Positions 25,401-40,400 of a stretch of 64,000 bases of DNA are shown here, one piece after another. The DNA comes from Progne subis subis (lineage: Eukaryota > Chordata > Aves > Passeriformes > Hirundinidae): NCBI GenBank assembly GCA_022316685.1, contig JAKJHU010000005.1, positions 12,068,707 through 12,132,706 on the forward strand, in the 5' to 3' direction. Every line of letters starts with the position of its first letter. The first letter of the stretch is position 1. The notes beneath the pieces are model-generated. The model did not search any database. It was not told the origin of the DNA and saw only the letters and a program-made list of their open reading frames with translations. The translations under genes and the position numbers were made by a program.

Positions 25401-28400
25401 ATGCCTTTATCCCATAATAATCGCTGATTTAACTGATGGTGTAAATATGTAGCTACATGGTATATATCACAGTGGAAACAAATTTTTAAGAAGAACTGAC
25501 AACTACAATTTTACCTAACATGTAAAATAACTCTGTAAATAAATTAATTAATTAATAAATTGAATTAGTGTCATTTTGACAGAATATGACAACAAAATTC
25601 CAGCAGAGAGCACTGTGGAGCAAGGATAGCCATAACAGGATAAAGACCTAAAGGAGGAATAAAGTGGTCCTATTCTATTTAGGGTTTGAGAACAACGAAT
25701 TTCATTGGCAGCAGAGGGTATTTGCCTGTTTACCATTTTCCTCCACGTTCTCCCTCTTTCCAACACCACTCTGCTTGATCAAATAACATCAGTCCTAAAT
25801 AAATTCCCTGTTACTTTCTCACCCTTCACTTTCTCACTTTCTCCAGTACTTTATTTCAGGCTGCATGTTTCAAAGGAAGCCACACAAGGAGAAGACAAAC
25901 ATCAAGAGCTTTTCAGAATCTGGAGTTTCACATATTATTCGGGTCAGCCTATATGCACATCACTTAATTACCTATATCAAGGCACTTATGTTTATGCAGA
26001 TGGGGTCCCTTGATTCCCCATGCGGTCACTGGAAAGGACCAATAACTCCACAGAGTGGCAGGACTTCCACCCAAGACATACCTTAGGATATCCTGAGCTG
26101 TTCTCAGGCATCCCTACCTCCTTCATGCTTTTTGTTAGTATTTTTTGTTTGTTGGGCTGGGGGGGATTAGTTGCATACATAAAGACCCTGGATTACACAG
26201 TTCTGCGCCCTCTCCTTGGGACACAAGCCCAGCAGTGCACCACAATTAAAAGCTGCTGTAAAAGCTGCATGGGGACTCTTTCCCTTGCTGCAGGCAGCAA
26301 AGTTATTGACAACAATCTGCCAGTAGCAACAGAGAGACCAATATTATTTTCTTTTTGCAAAGAACGACTGTGGCTGTAAAAATGATGAAGCAAGCAACCC
26401 TATCCAGGTAATTACCAAACAATGCAGAAAGTCAGGTTACAGACAACCCAGGTTGTGGCACAGTAATAATGTGATGCCAGAATAACACTGGTTTGGTGGA
26501 ATAATATTAATGAACTAAGTCTATTCATTAATCTTGTCTGTCTTGCTCAACTGCCCCTTTTAACTAGTTGAACACGAAATTTCAATTAACACAGCTGATG
26601 GAAATCCTACTGAAATCCATCAACTTATACATAACAGGAGTCATGTTACATACTGCAATTAACACAGTGTTGAAATCTAAACCAGGTGAGGTTTGACCTT
26701 GCTCATAACGCTGGTGGTGCTGAAGATCACTCCTGTGGAACTGTAGTCCTCTCAGCACTAAATCAGCTGCCTGAGAATGGAGCCTGACTTACCTCCACAC
26801 TGTAAATAACAGAAAGGAGAAAGGAGGCAAGGCAGGCAGGCTACGAGAGAGTAGCAAAAATGAGTCAGGCTGAATTTCCCTGGTGGCTTCCTCCAGGGAA
26901 AACCAATGCTATGCTTGCCTCAGCAAGGGAGGCTTGCAACTACTTCGATGGTTTATTGCCCTGCAACACTAGCACTTCAAATCTGTGCAACTGAAATAAA
27001 TCTCACTATTGCCAGAGATGAAAAAAAACATAACCTCATATCATAGAGGATTAAGGTGATGAAAAATAGGTTCAAGGAGACAATTTTGATGTAAACTTTT
27101 ACAACGGGACAGAAAGCTCTACAGCCAACGTGAGCTACATTCTTTCCTTGCCATGTACACTGATGCTCAAGCATACAATTTGAGATAAACTTCCCTCTGT
27201 TATTAAACATGACTGTTCCTTAACTGCAGTCATAAAAACCGTTGCTTTGTCCACATTTTCCATCTCAGAAAATCTGACATGAAAAGGGATTTTTTTCTTC
27301 CTGTTATGCCTCCAGTGACCAATTCCACAATAGTTCATTCATTCTTTGCCACATGAAGTTATAACATCCCATCCAATTTTCCAGAAAGAAGTGCCAGGAT
27401 TTGCAGACTGTCACATGTTGTGCCACAGGGCTGCTGCAGGACCAATAGGTTATTTCATAATTTCCTCCCACTATTTGCCTCTGGTTTTATCATCTTTTTC
27501 AGGGAAAATACAGCTTCCCTGGCAGACTTCACTATTTGTCCTTTGCTACCCTCTGCAGGCACCATTTCATAAAAGTTTTGATGCTGCTTTTGAGTTTTTT
27601 TTCAATTTTAAATCAGCCAGTGAAACCAGGCTGATGCCAGAGTAACAGTTTTCAAACCGTATGATGAATCATTTCTGAGTTGTTGTATGATTCACCAAAA
27701 TGTCAGGATCTTAAAAATGCCCACGCTGTATTTAGTACCCATTGAAAAAAGGTTCAGAAATAGGGCTGAAATAATAAGGGGGAAAAAAAATGTTTTTCTA
27801 ACTCCAGAGCTCTGCACCTAAACTGTGTGGGCTTTTCTAGTCTTGAAAGACAACCCTACTAAATTTTTAAAATCTGGCCTAAAACATGCAGCCACCTCTG
27901 ATGGTTCCCCTCTCCCTAGGGAGCAGGGCTATGAGCCCCTGCTTGCATGTGGAGAAGGCTGCTTTATTTAGAGCTGAGACAAGGAAACAGACCTTGTCTC
28001 TTTGCTGGCACTTCATCAAAGAGAGAGCATTTCATTCTGCCTGCTCCCTAGTACCTTCAAAACATTTCTGTGTCTCAGATGGGTTCAGGAGGAGTAAATG
28101 CTCCTGTTAGGGCAAAGGACAGAAGAACCACAGCAGACCCTCTTGTATAAGGCAGCCCCATCACCCTCCCAGCTCCGAGGAGGTTGGCATCCAACCAAGG
28201 GACTGGTGTCACAGCCCTTCAGGAGAAACCTTGGGCTGCACCCAAGAGATTTGGTCACTTCTCATGTGGCAAACCTTTCCACTTTTCAGCATATTTGAAC
28301 AGGAATGAATTGTGTTTGCTATCTCAGAGATGGGACGTGGATGCCGTGTCACACCACACACAATGGCACATTTTGGAGGAATTTGTTAAGTGTTCTCTAC

Positions 28401-31400
28401 AGGAGTTGATTTCAACCCCATAATTACAATTTATTTTGAAAAGAGAGTAGTGATTTGGTTTAAATACTTTCCCACTCCAGGAAATAACAGGCAAGTGGCC
28501 AAGTAACAAAGGGAATTCAGGTATTTCAATCCACTTTTTCAAAGAACAGACAAAATGTGAAGACACTTTCAGAAGGCAAAACAGCATTACAGGATTAGGT
28601 ACTGTCAGTGGGAGATGTCCTTCCAGACTGGGGGATGGCAACACTGTGTCCCAGGGAGGCTGAAAGAATGGAGAAGGACCATGACTGAGGCCAGGCAGGG
28701 AAAAGCAGCAGATCTCCTCCTCCTGGGCATCAGAGATTATCAATCACAGCCATTTATTGGGTAATGCAGCTAGGGGATGCTCCATCCTTCTCCTTCACAT
28801 GGGCAATCTCCAGCTTTATATTAAATCTCACTTCTCTGATGGGATGGTCCACAGACTTTGCATAGATTTGATTGCCTTAAAACTCAAAATACAAACGTTC
28901 TGTTGAAGCAGACAAAGGGGAAAAATATATCTTGGGTTTCATCCCATCCCTGGAAACCATCAAGGTCAGACTGGACAGGACTCTGAGCAGCCTGATCTAG
29001 CTGCAGATTTCATGTTTATTGCAGGAGGTTGGACTAGACAACCTATAAAGGTCTCTTCCAGTCCAAACCATCCTATGATTTGCCATGCTGTGAAGGATGC
29101 TTTCAGACAAGCTCGGCCCCAAGTCTCTCACAGTGTACAAACTCTGTGCATTAGTGTGTGAAGAAGCTTCTAGGGGTTTGGTTTGGTTTTTTAAAGCTTA
29201 CCATGAATGCTCAGAAACTTATGTTAAAGTGGTTTCATTAGCAGAGTTATAATCCTGTCATCTAACAATAAATACAGTTTATGAACCTCTTTAGGGTCTC
29301 TGAACCAGCCCCACCATTACCTTAGAGAAATGCATTCAGGAATTCAAAAACATGATGATGCAGAATGAGAGCAGGCATATCATACCTCAGCAGAGTTGGC
29401 TGAATTCTGCACGCCAGCAAATCCATGTCCTCCTGCTGAATCAAAAACCTATTGAAAATATCACAGATAAATAAGTAGGCTGAACAAATAAACACCTTTA
29501 TTTTTTATCTGTTTTGGGTAAATCCATTGAATAAAACCCAAAAATAAAACTAAATTAATGAATATATATCAACCTGCTAAGTCCCAAGGATCTTTTTGTA
29601 CATTTTATTGCTTTATTCTGACTAGAAGTAATAAAGAAATAAAACTCTCTCCATATAAAGAAAATTTAAGCAGATTTTCTTTTTTAAGCTACATGCACAC
29701 TCCAATTCAAATACGTATAAAACGTGTTCTTGTTTTTTCCGATCTACTATTTAGTAATAATATTAAAGTAATTTACCTTCAAATCATAGAGTGTACTGGA
29801 ATTATAAATTTCACCCTTCAGGATACTGTTAATGAGAGCTACAAATCTCATCACAACTTCTAGGGACTATTTCAAATCACTGTTGCTGGTTTCTAAAACC
29901 TTCTACCCTACAGTTTTTCATCTTTTCTGACCAGTTTTCTTGACACTATCAATTGAAATTTTAGCTTAGCTTTAAAGGCATAGTTGACCCAAACCCCACA
30001 CTATTAAGTAATGAAAGTAGCTGACTACTATGTCCTCTTTGGAAGTGATGAAGGCTGAGCCTGAGCTGTAAATTGCCCACAAGCTTTGGAAATTTAACAA
30101 CTGGTATCTCACAAAGGTGCTGAGCTTATTAATTTTTTTTTTTTTAAATCCAATAAATGGCTATGGATACAGATATTTGGTGATAAAGCTGATGTAAAGA
30201 CAAGGATAGACTTAGACACTTTATATATAACATTGAGATTTGCAAGTAATAACATTACCCTTCTAAACTGCAAATTTAAAACCCATTTTTTTAACTCTCT
30301 CTACAGTCAACAAATTAGGACAATATCAGACTTACAGCTGAGCTTTTTGGGGGGGGTTTAGTATTTGCAAAAGCCTTTCAGACAATCAAAGACAACAACA
30401 AACTCTAGATTTCATACAAAATCCAGTTTCTGCCTATGCAAATAAAGGATACCACTTCTGAACTTCCTGGTGTCACCCACAGATGTAATCAAAGTATTTT
30501 ATTGCTTACAATTTGTCAAAACAGTTCACCATTTAGACGTAAGAAAGCAGATAAGCATTTAAGAAACTGAGGATAATGTGAGCCTAGACATCCCCCATCT
30601 GCTACAGTGCAGTTTTAACTGATTTGTAGAAGACTGAGCCACTTCATTAATGCTTACGAAAGCTCCCCAGCACAGAAACTCTGGATATTTTTATTAATGC
30701 CATAAAAATAAAAAAGATAAAATGAAAAACTTCTCTGACACAATGATGTTCAAGATTATACCATCTGATTTTGAAGCTAGGATACTGTAGATTAAAACAT
30801 ACCAGCTTCAGTCAAATGAACTTAAATCCAAGGAAGCAACACCTTTTTTAATCTATTGTTTGACAGAATCATCTCAACACAATGAGCAGAGAAGCAACCT
30901 CCTCTTCTCTGCTTAACCCGGTTGGCTGAAAGAGACAAGAAAGTTATCCTCAGGCCTATTCTGATTTTGATATAGAATTATGTGCATATGCACAAGTCTG
31001 AGCAAGGATGTGGCTCTCTTTTCAGCCATCTTCTAGGTTCATGGGTCAGTTTTTCAAGCCATGCCCATAAAAATTCCTCACTTTTATGGGCAACACTCCG
31101 CATTCACATTTCCTTGTATTGCAGGATGTTTAATTACAAAAAGAAAAAGAAAAAAAAAAAAAATCAAGAGCCCCAGCTTGTCTATGAAAATGAAAACACT
31201 TTTGGGCCAGCTGGTTGCAAGGTTTGGAATAAAAAGTGTAAAGACCCATTTGGGGCACCTCTGCCTGTGATAAGCCTCCCTTCTCTTTGCTCAGAAAAGC
31301 TCTGGGAGGGCAGCAGGAGCCTCCTCTCCTTGCCACAAATATGTTTCCCTGTCCCTGAGCTCCACAGAATCCCCTTCATGGGCTATAAAGCACAAGAGAA

Positions 31401-34400
31401 GATGTATTACCCAGTTAAAAAAAGTGTGAGGCATCAGCTCTGCTGGGAACAGAGCTAAAGGGCATAACATTCCTTCCCTCAGGGCTCATATTAATAAAGA
31501 AATAGAGGTGCAGGACTCCCAGACCAGACTCTGCTGCTGGGGAACACAAGGAAAGTTATGTGAAAAGGATGACCTAGGGAAAATTTCTCCTTTAGTTCCT
31601 TCTTTTGTAAGACAGACTTGAGTTTATTAATCAGTTTCACCATGTTAACACGCCTCGATCAATATGCTAAAATGTGTAACAGGCAGAAGTTTAATGCCAA
31701 TGATATTTACCTATTAAAAATACAAACTACTAGACTAGAAAATCCTGATGTGTTATTTTGCAACATCGAATCTGTTGGATCAGCTCTGTGTCTGTTGCAG
31801 GACATGTACAGATAGGCTTGTTTAAATCTTCTGCAACAGACTACCAGGCATGCAAGAACAGCCAATTTTCAAGTGCTGATCAGAGATTTTGTGACTAGTA
31901 AAATCAAGAGTCAAGGAACAACAGGAACAAATGAGCAGTGCACAAAATACTGCTTTGCAGGAGCAACAGCAGACATGGCAGAGGCTAGTGAAGACAGTGT
32001 TCTGAGTAAGAGTGCACCTCTGTAACTTCTGCCTCACTGTCAAGAGGTGTCTCTGCTCTTATTTACATTTTTTTCAGGGAAAAGGTAGCAAACTTTTGTT
32101 CTGCATATAACTGAGCTTTTATTGAAAAAACACAGACTCCCGAAGTGTGGAGCTTGCCCTAAATGTAAGTGTGGGCCACTAGTTTAATAAAGAGAAAAAG
32201 ATGCTGTGGTTTCACCAGCAATGCATCCCTTCAGTGGGAGCACATATCAGCATAGTCCCTCTCCCAAGAGCCAGCCTGACCCTGCAGACCAAACCTGTGC
32301 CAAGTCTTCAGTAAACTGGCCTGGCATTTGTCAGCTGTCTATACTGAGAGCTGACTCCCTACATGACCACAGTCTTCTCCTGGTGGCTGAAATGCACTTT
32401 CAGGAAGTGTGTGTTGCTTTAGGAGGCCATGCCAAAAATGTCTGTCTTTGCAGAGTCTCTTTTTTCCCTTGAAGGATCACCCATGTCACTCTATATTGAA
32501 TTGCAACAGTGCTTCAGAGTCCCAGTCACAGACAAACACACACTGTGTTAAGGACTCTCCATAGAGGCTATCTTAAAAAAGCCTCTGCTTCCAAACAGTT
32601 TGCAACATGCCAGAAAGGAAGTTTTATTATAAATTCCAACCTGATGTTCTTATGCTGATGATAATTACATTACTGGGTCAAAACCTGTCATTCACCAATC
32701 TTATTTATCACAAAAAAAAACCCCAAATTAGACATATACCATTCACAGGTGATGATCCCATTGCAAGTTGGCCACACCTACTGAAACCTTGGATGCAGGT
32801 TTGATGGACAAATGTCTTCTACCCTGTGCACCAACAGCACCTTGCAGGATAAAATCCAGGAGAAACAAACCATCCTATGCTATCCCCAGCAAATAAGGTC
32901 TACCTGAGTTATGGAAGGTCTCTTTTCTTTTCCTTTCCTTGCCAATGTGTCCAGTCCTTTTAGAGAAGAAAATAAACCCTTCTTATTTCGAACCCTTTGC
33001 GACAGAGACAGGGTGCGTTTCCTGAGAGCAGCTTCATCCCTGGAGCAGATCTATTTAAACACAGAGACAAACCCTCCTGTATCATTTCCATAACAGCAAA
33101 GCATTGACAGTTATTTCAACCTGAGGAGTCAAGTGGGGGTTACTTCAGTTCATCTCAGTGTAACATGTGAAGTGCAAGGACAGTGTTTTAAACTTTCAGC
33201 GGTGATGCTTGTTTCAGGATTCTAGGGGTGTGCCAGCATAACTTCTTTTTCATGGGGCAAAATTAGAAGTCATAGGAAGGGAGAATCTGAGAAAATATTG
33301 CTCTGTAAAACAAAAGCTAATGAAAAGGCTCTGAAGAAGAATGATAACCTATCATTCAGATATGAAATTGCTAGAGGAAGAGAGAATCTCCAAATTGCCA
33401 AGCATAGGAGATAAATGCTATGGCACTGAGTTATTAGCAAGGAATGGCACAGACCACTCAGATAAAAACAGTAGCAGAGAGGAACACATTTCCTGATGGG
33501 TGTTTCAGTACTACTCTTCAGACTTCACATGCAGCAAATGTGGTCCAGCCCTCTCTGCCAAGATCAGCCTTGCAGCCCTGCCAAGGTTAAAGTGCAGAGG
33601 TGAACCTGCTACTGCTGTACTTCTCTACAAGCTAATGGGGTGACAACAGGTTACAGCAGCTGAGGATCTCATTCATTCTTCTTTAGAAACACAGCCCACA
33701 GTTCTTTAAAAAAGTGACATTTAATTTTGAATTGTCTCTAGCTTTAGCCTATTCTAAGAATACTTCCTTTTCAGGAGGGTCTCCAAGTCTAGAGTCCTCT
33801 GGGGCAAAAAAAATCCAAAAAAGAGTCATGGCCATATCCTTCAGAAGAAAATGTATTTGCAGTCAAGGAGCAGGCAGAGAGGGTGAGAAGGGTACAGGGC
33901 TGTCTGAGCAATGCATGTGGGTGTAGCCATGTATTATCCCAGCACAACTCCACATCTAAGCACATGGTGCTTTTGTGTAACACACCCATGAAAGTGCATT
34001 CAAACTTACCAGTGCATGGAAAGATGAGACAGAGAAAATGCCAAGCCTCCCCAGTGCCAGTTTTGAAGGACGACTGGCAGCAGCCAAAAGGCTCTTTGGG
34101 TTTGGGAGCTCCCCACCTTGCAAGCTGGATAGGTAACATCGCATTCGGAAAAGGTCCATGTTAAATTTTTCCAGGTTCTGTTCCCATTGCTGGATCTGTT
34201 TGGACATAAAAAGGGACAATTAAATGGGGGAAAAATGTCTTTGTGGGCTGCACTGAAAATTCGAGCGCGTCCCCAAACCCATAGTAAATTGCTTTCATCT
34301 GGTAGTATATGAATTAGATTAGTTACTCTCTGCCAAAACACATTCAGTCATATTGTGTTACATCAACCCAAAAGATGACTTGAAATAAAACAAAGCTGGT

Positions 34401-37400
34401 GGTCTTAAACACATACTGACAAGATGAACATACCATGAACTTCGGGTAGTTTGATAGCCACAAAAAGAGTTACATAAAAACATAACCCTGTGGTTCACAA
34501 AGGCTTGCTTTCTTTTTTTTCCTTCTTCCCTCCCACCACCCCTTTCTTTTTAGAAATTAGTCTTGTTTTTTTTTAAGCTTAGGTTTTGTAGCTGGCTGGC
34601 TGAAAGCAAATGAAAAAAAAACAGCTACTCTAACACACTGTGCAAAGCAAAGTAGCTGCAGTTTTATGTTTTCTTCATTCTTTACTACCATCCTACGGTT
34701 CCTCTAACTGTAAACAGGAGAAAATACTCGTGGTTCTTGCTCAGACTAATAGGGTAATACCTGATTACACTCAGGCAAACTGCAAAAAACAGCTACATAG
34801 ACCCAACACAAACCACTGCACCAAAAGTAGCAATGTATATATGCAATTCTTAAAATATGTCTAGCACAGATACATGAAGATGTAACAACCCTGTTTCAAT
34901 GTAAAATTAGAAAAGTGAAGACTCAAACATTTTCTAGACTGAAAGCTCTGAATCAAGGTTTAAATGATAGATTTAAAGTATTTGTGTAGATACACACTCA
35001 TTTAAACAAACAAACATACACACTTATTTAACACATATTCTTATGCACTGCACCAAAGCCAAATTTTGCTCTTCATTTCCCCAGCTTAAATACTGGTGGT
35101 TGCAGCAAAAATCTGCCCTGCAGTTTGTACAATTAATGTCCAACATCCAGTAATACCTATTGGTAGTACAAATAAAAAAGGCAGCAAGCACACTGATAAA
35201 TGAGAAGGCAGAAAAGGCATGTCCATTAGGCCAAGGTACACCAAGATCATGTACTGACGACTGCTGAAATCCCCTAACACTGATCTTCCAATGCCAGCTC
35301 CAATCACTGCTTGCTGCCTGTTCAACACGTGGCTTGGGGCTGTGGAGAAAGCTCGTCACGTTTTCTCTAAGGAGCGTTGGCTTCATACCTTTTTTCTGGC
35401 ACACCTTCCTGTCCCCGCATGCCCAGGACATTACTACCTCACGCTGAGATTAGCCAAGGTTGGGACAGGCACCTTTGTGACTCAGGAAACAAGCTGACAA
35501 ATATAAAGACTTCAGGTGGACTATGCCCTTTAGGCTTGTTTAGAAGCAAAATCAGTTCAGTTTTCTTATAATGCTGCCAAATATTTCAAGAATTAAACAA
35601 GTATTTTGCCACTTTACTTTCAAGATTGAAGACGTAAGCAAAGAAAGGGCAAAATAGGAAAAAAAAGCCCTGTTAAAAAAAATAGAGCTAAGGTTTGTGC
35701 AACAACTGGTAGAGACCCCATCCAGTCCAGCTTCCTTACACATGTGCTCACAAATTTTGGCATCAGTTACTTCTGGAAGTAAGAGGTAAATCTTATTTGG
35801 TTAGTAAGGTGAAGAAATGGGAGACAATATTCCATTTTGTACAGGTACGAATGAAAAATTGTAATTTACAGTACACTTAAAAAAATCTTTCAAAGAATGA
35901 CTATTAAAAGCAAAAGAGAGAATTTACAAAAGCTTTTCATGAGATCAGTTCTCAGAATTCTAGTGAAAATGGACAGAGATACACACAACTAAGATGCCTT
36001 GTCTAATCTCTCATCACAAACATTTGAAACACACATCCTCTGCACTCCAGAAAGAATAATCTTTCTTCTCCTTGGGTTTGTTTGATAATTCCACTCCGCC
36101 CTCCTTTTTTTTTTTTTCCTTTCCTTGTGCTCTCAGACGCCTCTCACAGCATTCTTCTGCTTGCCAGTACTTTTTGCATGGGGACAACTCCAATAGGAGA
36201 TTGCGAGATGAGTTCTTTCTCTGTGTCAACATCCAAGTAGAATGAAAACATGGTTGTCAGCTTTTCACAAAGCCAAAAGCTACAAGCTCAGGTAATGTCT
36301 TTTCCTTCGAGATGACACCTCTGTGGGTACACAGCCAAGTCAACTTTTAATAGCTCAGGAACAGAACAAGCCTTGTTCTGGGTGCTGTTGGAATGGAGCA
36401 TCCTGTCCTCATTGAACACAGGCATCCTTGTGTGTCTTAGGCCTTCTTAAAAATCCCCATTAAACATTTGCATGAAGTTGTATTTTAAAATAAAGATAAT
36501 CAAAGAAGGGGGAATGGGGCATGACATGGGAGCATTCTGAAGAAATAATTAAATTACAGTGTTTATCAGTCACACAGGATACGGGCTAGTCAGCTCCAAA
36601 AGCAACGGTAATCACAATGTTACATTTAATGGCATTAGCAAAAGCTGTAGGCAAGGAATTTCTGGGATTGTCTTGTAGTCTTATCAAAACCAGGGATGTC
36701 TGGAACCAATTGGAGACCATGAACCAATACCAGCTGCTATTTGTCTAAGGCTTCTAAACTATGTTAATTCTTCCTAGAGATTTATATTCTTGAAGACTAA
36801 ACAGGAGAAGCACACAAATAAAAAAAGCAACAACTTCAAAGCACAGTATGACCTGGTCCATGAAGTTAATTTACAGCCTGCAGATTCACTGCTGCAATCC
36901 CTATTCTGCTATTGTGTGAGGAAAATCTCTGCCCCACGTGGGAGGACTACCCGAAAGAAGGCTCAAGGACTTAACTTCATCATGCAGAGAAAAAACCACC
37001 CTTTTGAAATCTGCTCGAAAGCAAACAGGAAAAAGTGGATGGAGCAGACAGCTGTGGGAGCAGGAATGGGTGACAAAGGCTAACACCAGCATGAAGTGAA
37101 TCTGAAAAGAGATGAGAGATATGGCCCCGAGTGAGGTACACCAAGACAAGTGAGCATATATGAAATGGGAAAGCATTAAAGGGTTTTTCCAGAGGAAAGG
37201 GAGGACGTCATTGTCAGTCCAGGTAAATGTTAAGCAAGGGTTTCTCGGTTTAATGGCAGCATGAAAGAGCTTGGGACAAAGGAAAGGGGGGGACACCCAA
37301 ATAAATATATTGAACCTAGCAGGATCCTGTAAGGTAGAGTAGAAAAGGAAGTTGTGGTAGAAAGATAAAAAGGAGTAAAATGTGGGAAGGGTTGAGAATT

Positions 37401-40400
37401 ATTTAGCCTAGGCCACCAGGAGAACTCATGCAAGGAAGCATGGTGAAAGGACAAGACAGTAATTATGTGAGGGGTAAGCTTGTGCAGACTTAGCACAAGA
37501 TTGAACTGTTAAGAGTTAATGCACAAAGGAAGAGCATCATGGTTCTTTTGGCAGTACTTCAGCAGTAAGGATCATTTTCAGAATATAAATAGTCAACTCT
37601 CCTCCAGGTTAGTGAAAAATCTGTTCAGGCACTAAGAAAAAAATGTAAATTAATTACATTTTAAGTCACACAAAGAGGAGCTAAAGGAAGGTGTTTGGAA
37701 GTGGGTCTCTCTCAGGTCAATAAACCTGCTAGGTTTTCTATGCCTAAACTTTGAAGTGTGAGCTTGGGAAAGCAAGGGGTAAATATACATGGGCTAACAT
37801 GTGATTTGGGTATCCATAGTTCCTACATGCTCTACAGTTCTCTCTGCAGGTAACATTTGCAGTGGCACCAGCACCTCAGCTGGAACAGATCTGGGGTGTG
37901 CAGACTGAAAGGGAAGGACTCAACAGTCCCAGTGCAGCTCAGAGGTGGCACCTGGCCCCTCGTCCTTCGTACACCACAGTGCAAACAGTATCTTTTGGGG
38001 AGCTGAGGAAGAACTGTCTCATTTGCAAACACATGTTCTGTACAAAGTAAAAAGAGCTCAGTATAATAAAATCCAAACCAGTGTGTGAATGGTGTAAAGC
38101 TGGGCCAGAAATGACACCGCATCAACTGAATGTAACAATACCTTAAGGACTAGAAGAAAGACGGAAAAAAATTCCTGGACAGCTCACCTGATAACAAAAC
38201 ACCAGCTTTTCACTTGGAACCTATTCAAAGGAGCGCGAAAGAAAAGATGCACAGGAAGGCAGGCCTTCTCTCAATACTCAAGCCTTCAAATTTGATTTAA
38301 TTTACTAGTAGTTGTTATACCATGCAGAAGCATGGGGGCCTTGCTTACACAATTCACTATCTATAGCAATAAAAATTCTCAATTTTCCCCCACACAATAT
38401 CTTATTTTCAGATGGAAAGTGTTTCTGCAGGCTGATGTAGGGAACTCTGTGGAATGAGAAGAAACTTCTGCTGCTGCTCTATATGTACAGATTTTCAACC
38501 ACATTGCAAACAACACCAAACTCTTTGCATTCCAGTCTTTGGTTCTCAGACACAATTCATATTGTATCCATCTGGAAAAATGAGTCACTTGGTTTCTGGG
38601 GACAGGGAACAGATTTTTATTGTCATTACTTCCTAAAGAGAGTTCAAAGAAGCAAAAACATCACTCTTCCAGAAATTCCATTACTTCAAAAAACACTACT
38701 GAGATGCTATCGCAACTTTTAGTTTAAAGAAATAAAGAAGGCATTGTAATAGAGTACAACAACACTCATGTGCAATTAGCAACACTCTATTCTTTATCTG
38801 CATGGTGAATTAAAAAAGGTTAAGAAATCTTCCTGAAATAACAATGGAGGTTTTTTACAATAAATGTCATCTTTTTGGTTGCATTGGAGGAACAGAATTT
38901 TCATAATTTTTAACCACAATAGACAGAGGTAGTCTTATTTCCAATACCATTGATAGCACAAAAGTGGACACATGTGTACCCTATTTACATTTTGTTGAAA
39001 ATCTGATGGAAATTGGTGGTACCGCATATATGTCTATAGCTAGGGACATGAGTAAGGAAGCCTCTGAATTTTATTATCCAGCTGCCCTCCCCAAAACCCA
39101 GACTACCAGCCCTTTCTGAACAGGCTGCCCCAACAGCTCCATTGTATGAGATAATGCTATGCAACTCCACATTCATTTTTTCATTACTTTATGCTAAATC
39201 ACTGCAAAACAAAGAGGCAAATTCACCCATCTGTAAAACAGTAACAATAGTGCAGAGAGAATGGAGATGAACTTCCCTAACTTTCTGTCTGCTGACTCAC
39301 CTCACTCCCAGTCTACTACTACTAAGTACTTTGGTGGTGGTGTAGGGAAGGAGCATCCTTACTGAAGAGTAACACCTGGAAAGAAATTGAACTGACCTCT
39401 CAGAAAGCAGAGCTCTGCTTTAGCCAGTTCAAAGACCACACAAACTGAAGATCTGTTCTAACGAACTTGGGCAATGTTTTGGTTTTTTTAGTTTAAGAGG
39501 ATACGGAAGAATGAAAAGTTACTATGTATTGAGATTCCAGTCTGCAGCAATGATGGCATGTGTTAGCAAAGGTCCCTGAAAAGACAGTCTCTGAGTGTTG
39601 TTGAGAATTTGGATCTCAATGTCAGAAAATTATTTATCAGATGCTTTATAGAAAACATGAAATTTGAGCTTTGTGGAGGCTAAAGAATAAATTCCCAGAC
39701 CTATTCCAATCATCTTTCTTCAAATGTGAGAGAAAAGGGAGTCAAGTGAATTTTAAAAACAAAGAAATGAAGCTATGCTCTTTGTAAAAAGCAGAAGACC
39801 ACTACAGGAAAAGGAAGAAAGAAGAAAGGTACTAATGGATTTAATGACTACCCAAATAAACAGACCACCATCTTACTGATTTTTTTTTTTTTTAAATGAC
39901 AACAGACAAACTACTTTTAGGTGGAGGACACATGAAAACGTAGAAAAAAAGTATCTCCTAGCATATGACTGTTTTTCTCATTAAAGCTTTGCCATTTCAG
40001 TGCCTGCAAGTAAATACACTTGTTCCTAACCATCTGAAAAGTTAAGAATTATATGCAGAGAAAATATGAATCACATCAGAAACCTCTGAATAGCTTGGAA
40101 AACATGATTATACCAACATATTAAAATTTGAAGACAAAACTCCATAATGCTTTCAACCAACTATTAATCATACTGTTGTTCTAAAGTGAGACATCAGGAC
40201 AGACTTATGTACCAAGTACATAAACAATTACACACAGGGCTGCAGTGCCCTCTCTTACGAGATAGATTTTCCACCCCATTAAAACCAGTTCTGCAGGCAG
40301 AGGCAGCTCCACTTCTGACTTAATATGTAATATTTTGTTAAAAGAGTTCTGAATAAATGCTAATAATCCCTTTCACTGACAGGGCTCCATATTCACAGCA

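Noticed and set aside
28324..28743. 139-codon minus-strand open frame in intron 7
   Set aside because: No TIAM2 similarity, and exon 7 and exon 8 join in phase without it.
30982..31458. 158-codon plus-strand open frame
   Set aside because: It is held open by an A-rich tract read as poly-lysine, with no recognisable domain and no conserved start context, inside TIAM2 intron 6.
40235..40262. Second CTCF-like motif (AGAGGGCAC on the minus strand)
   Set aside because: Only the 3' half of the core matches and there is no CpG context.
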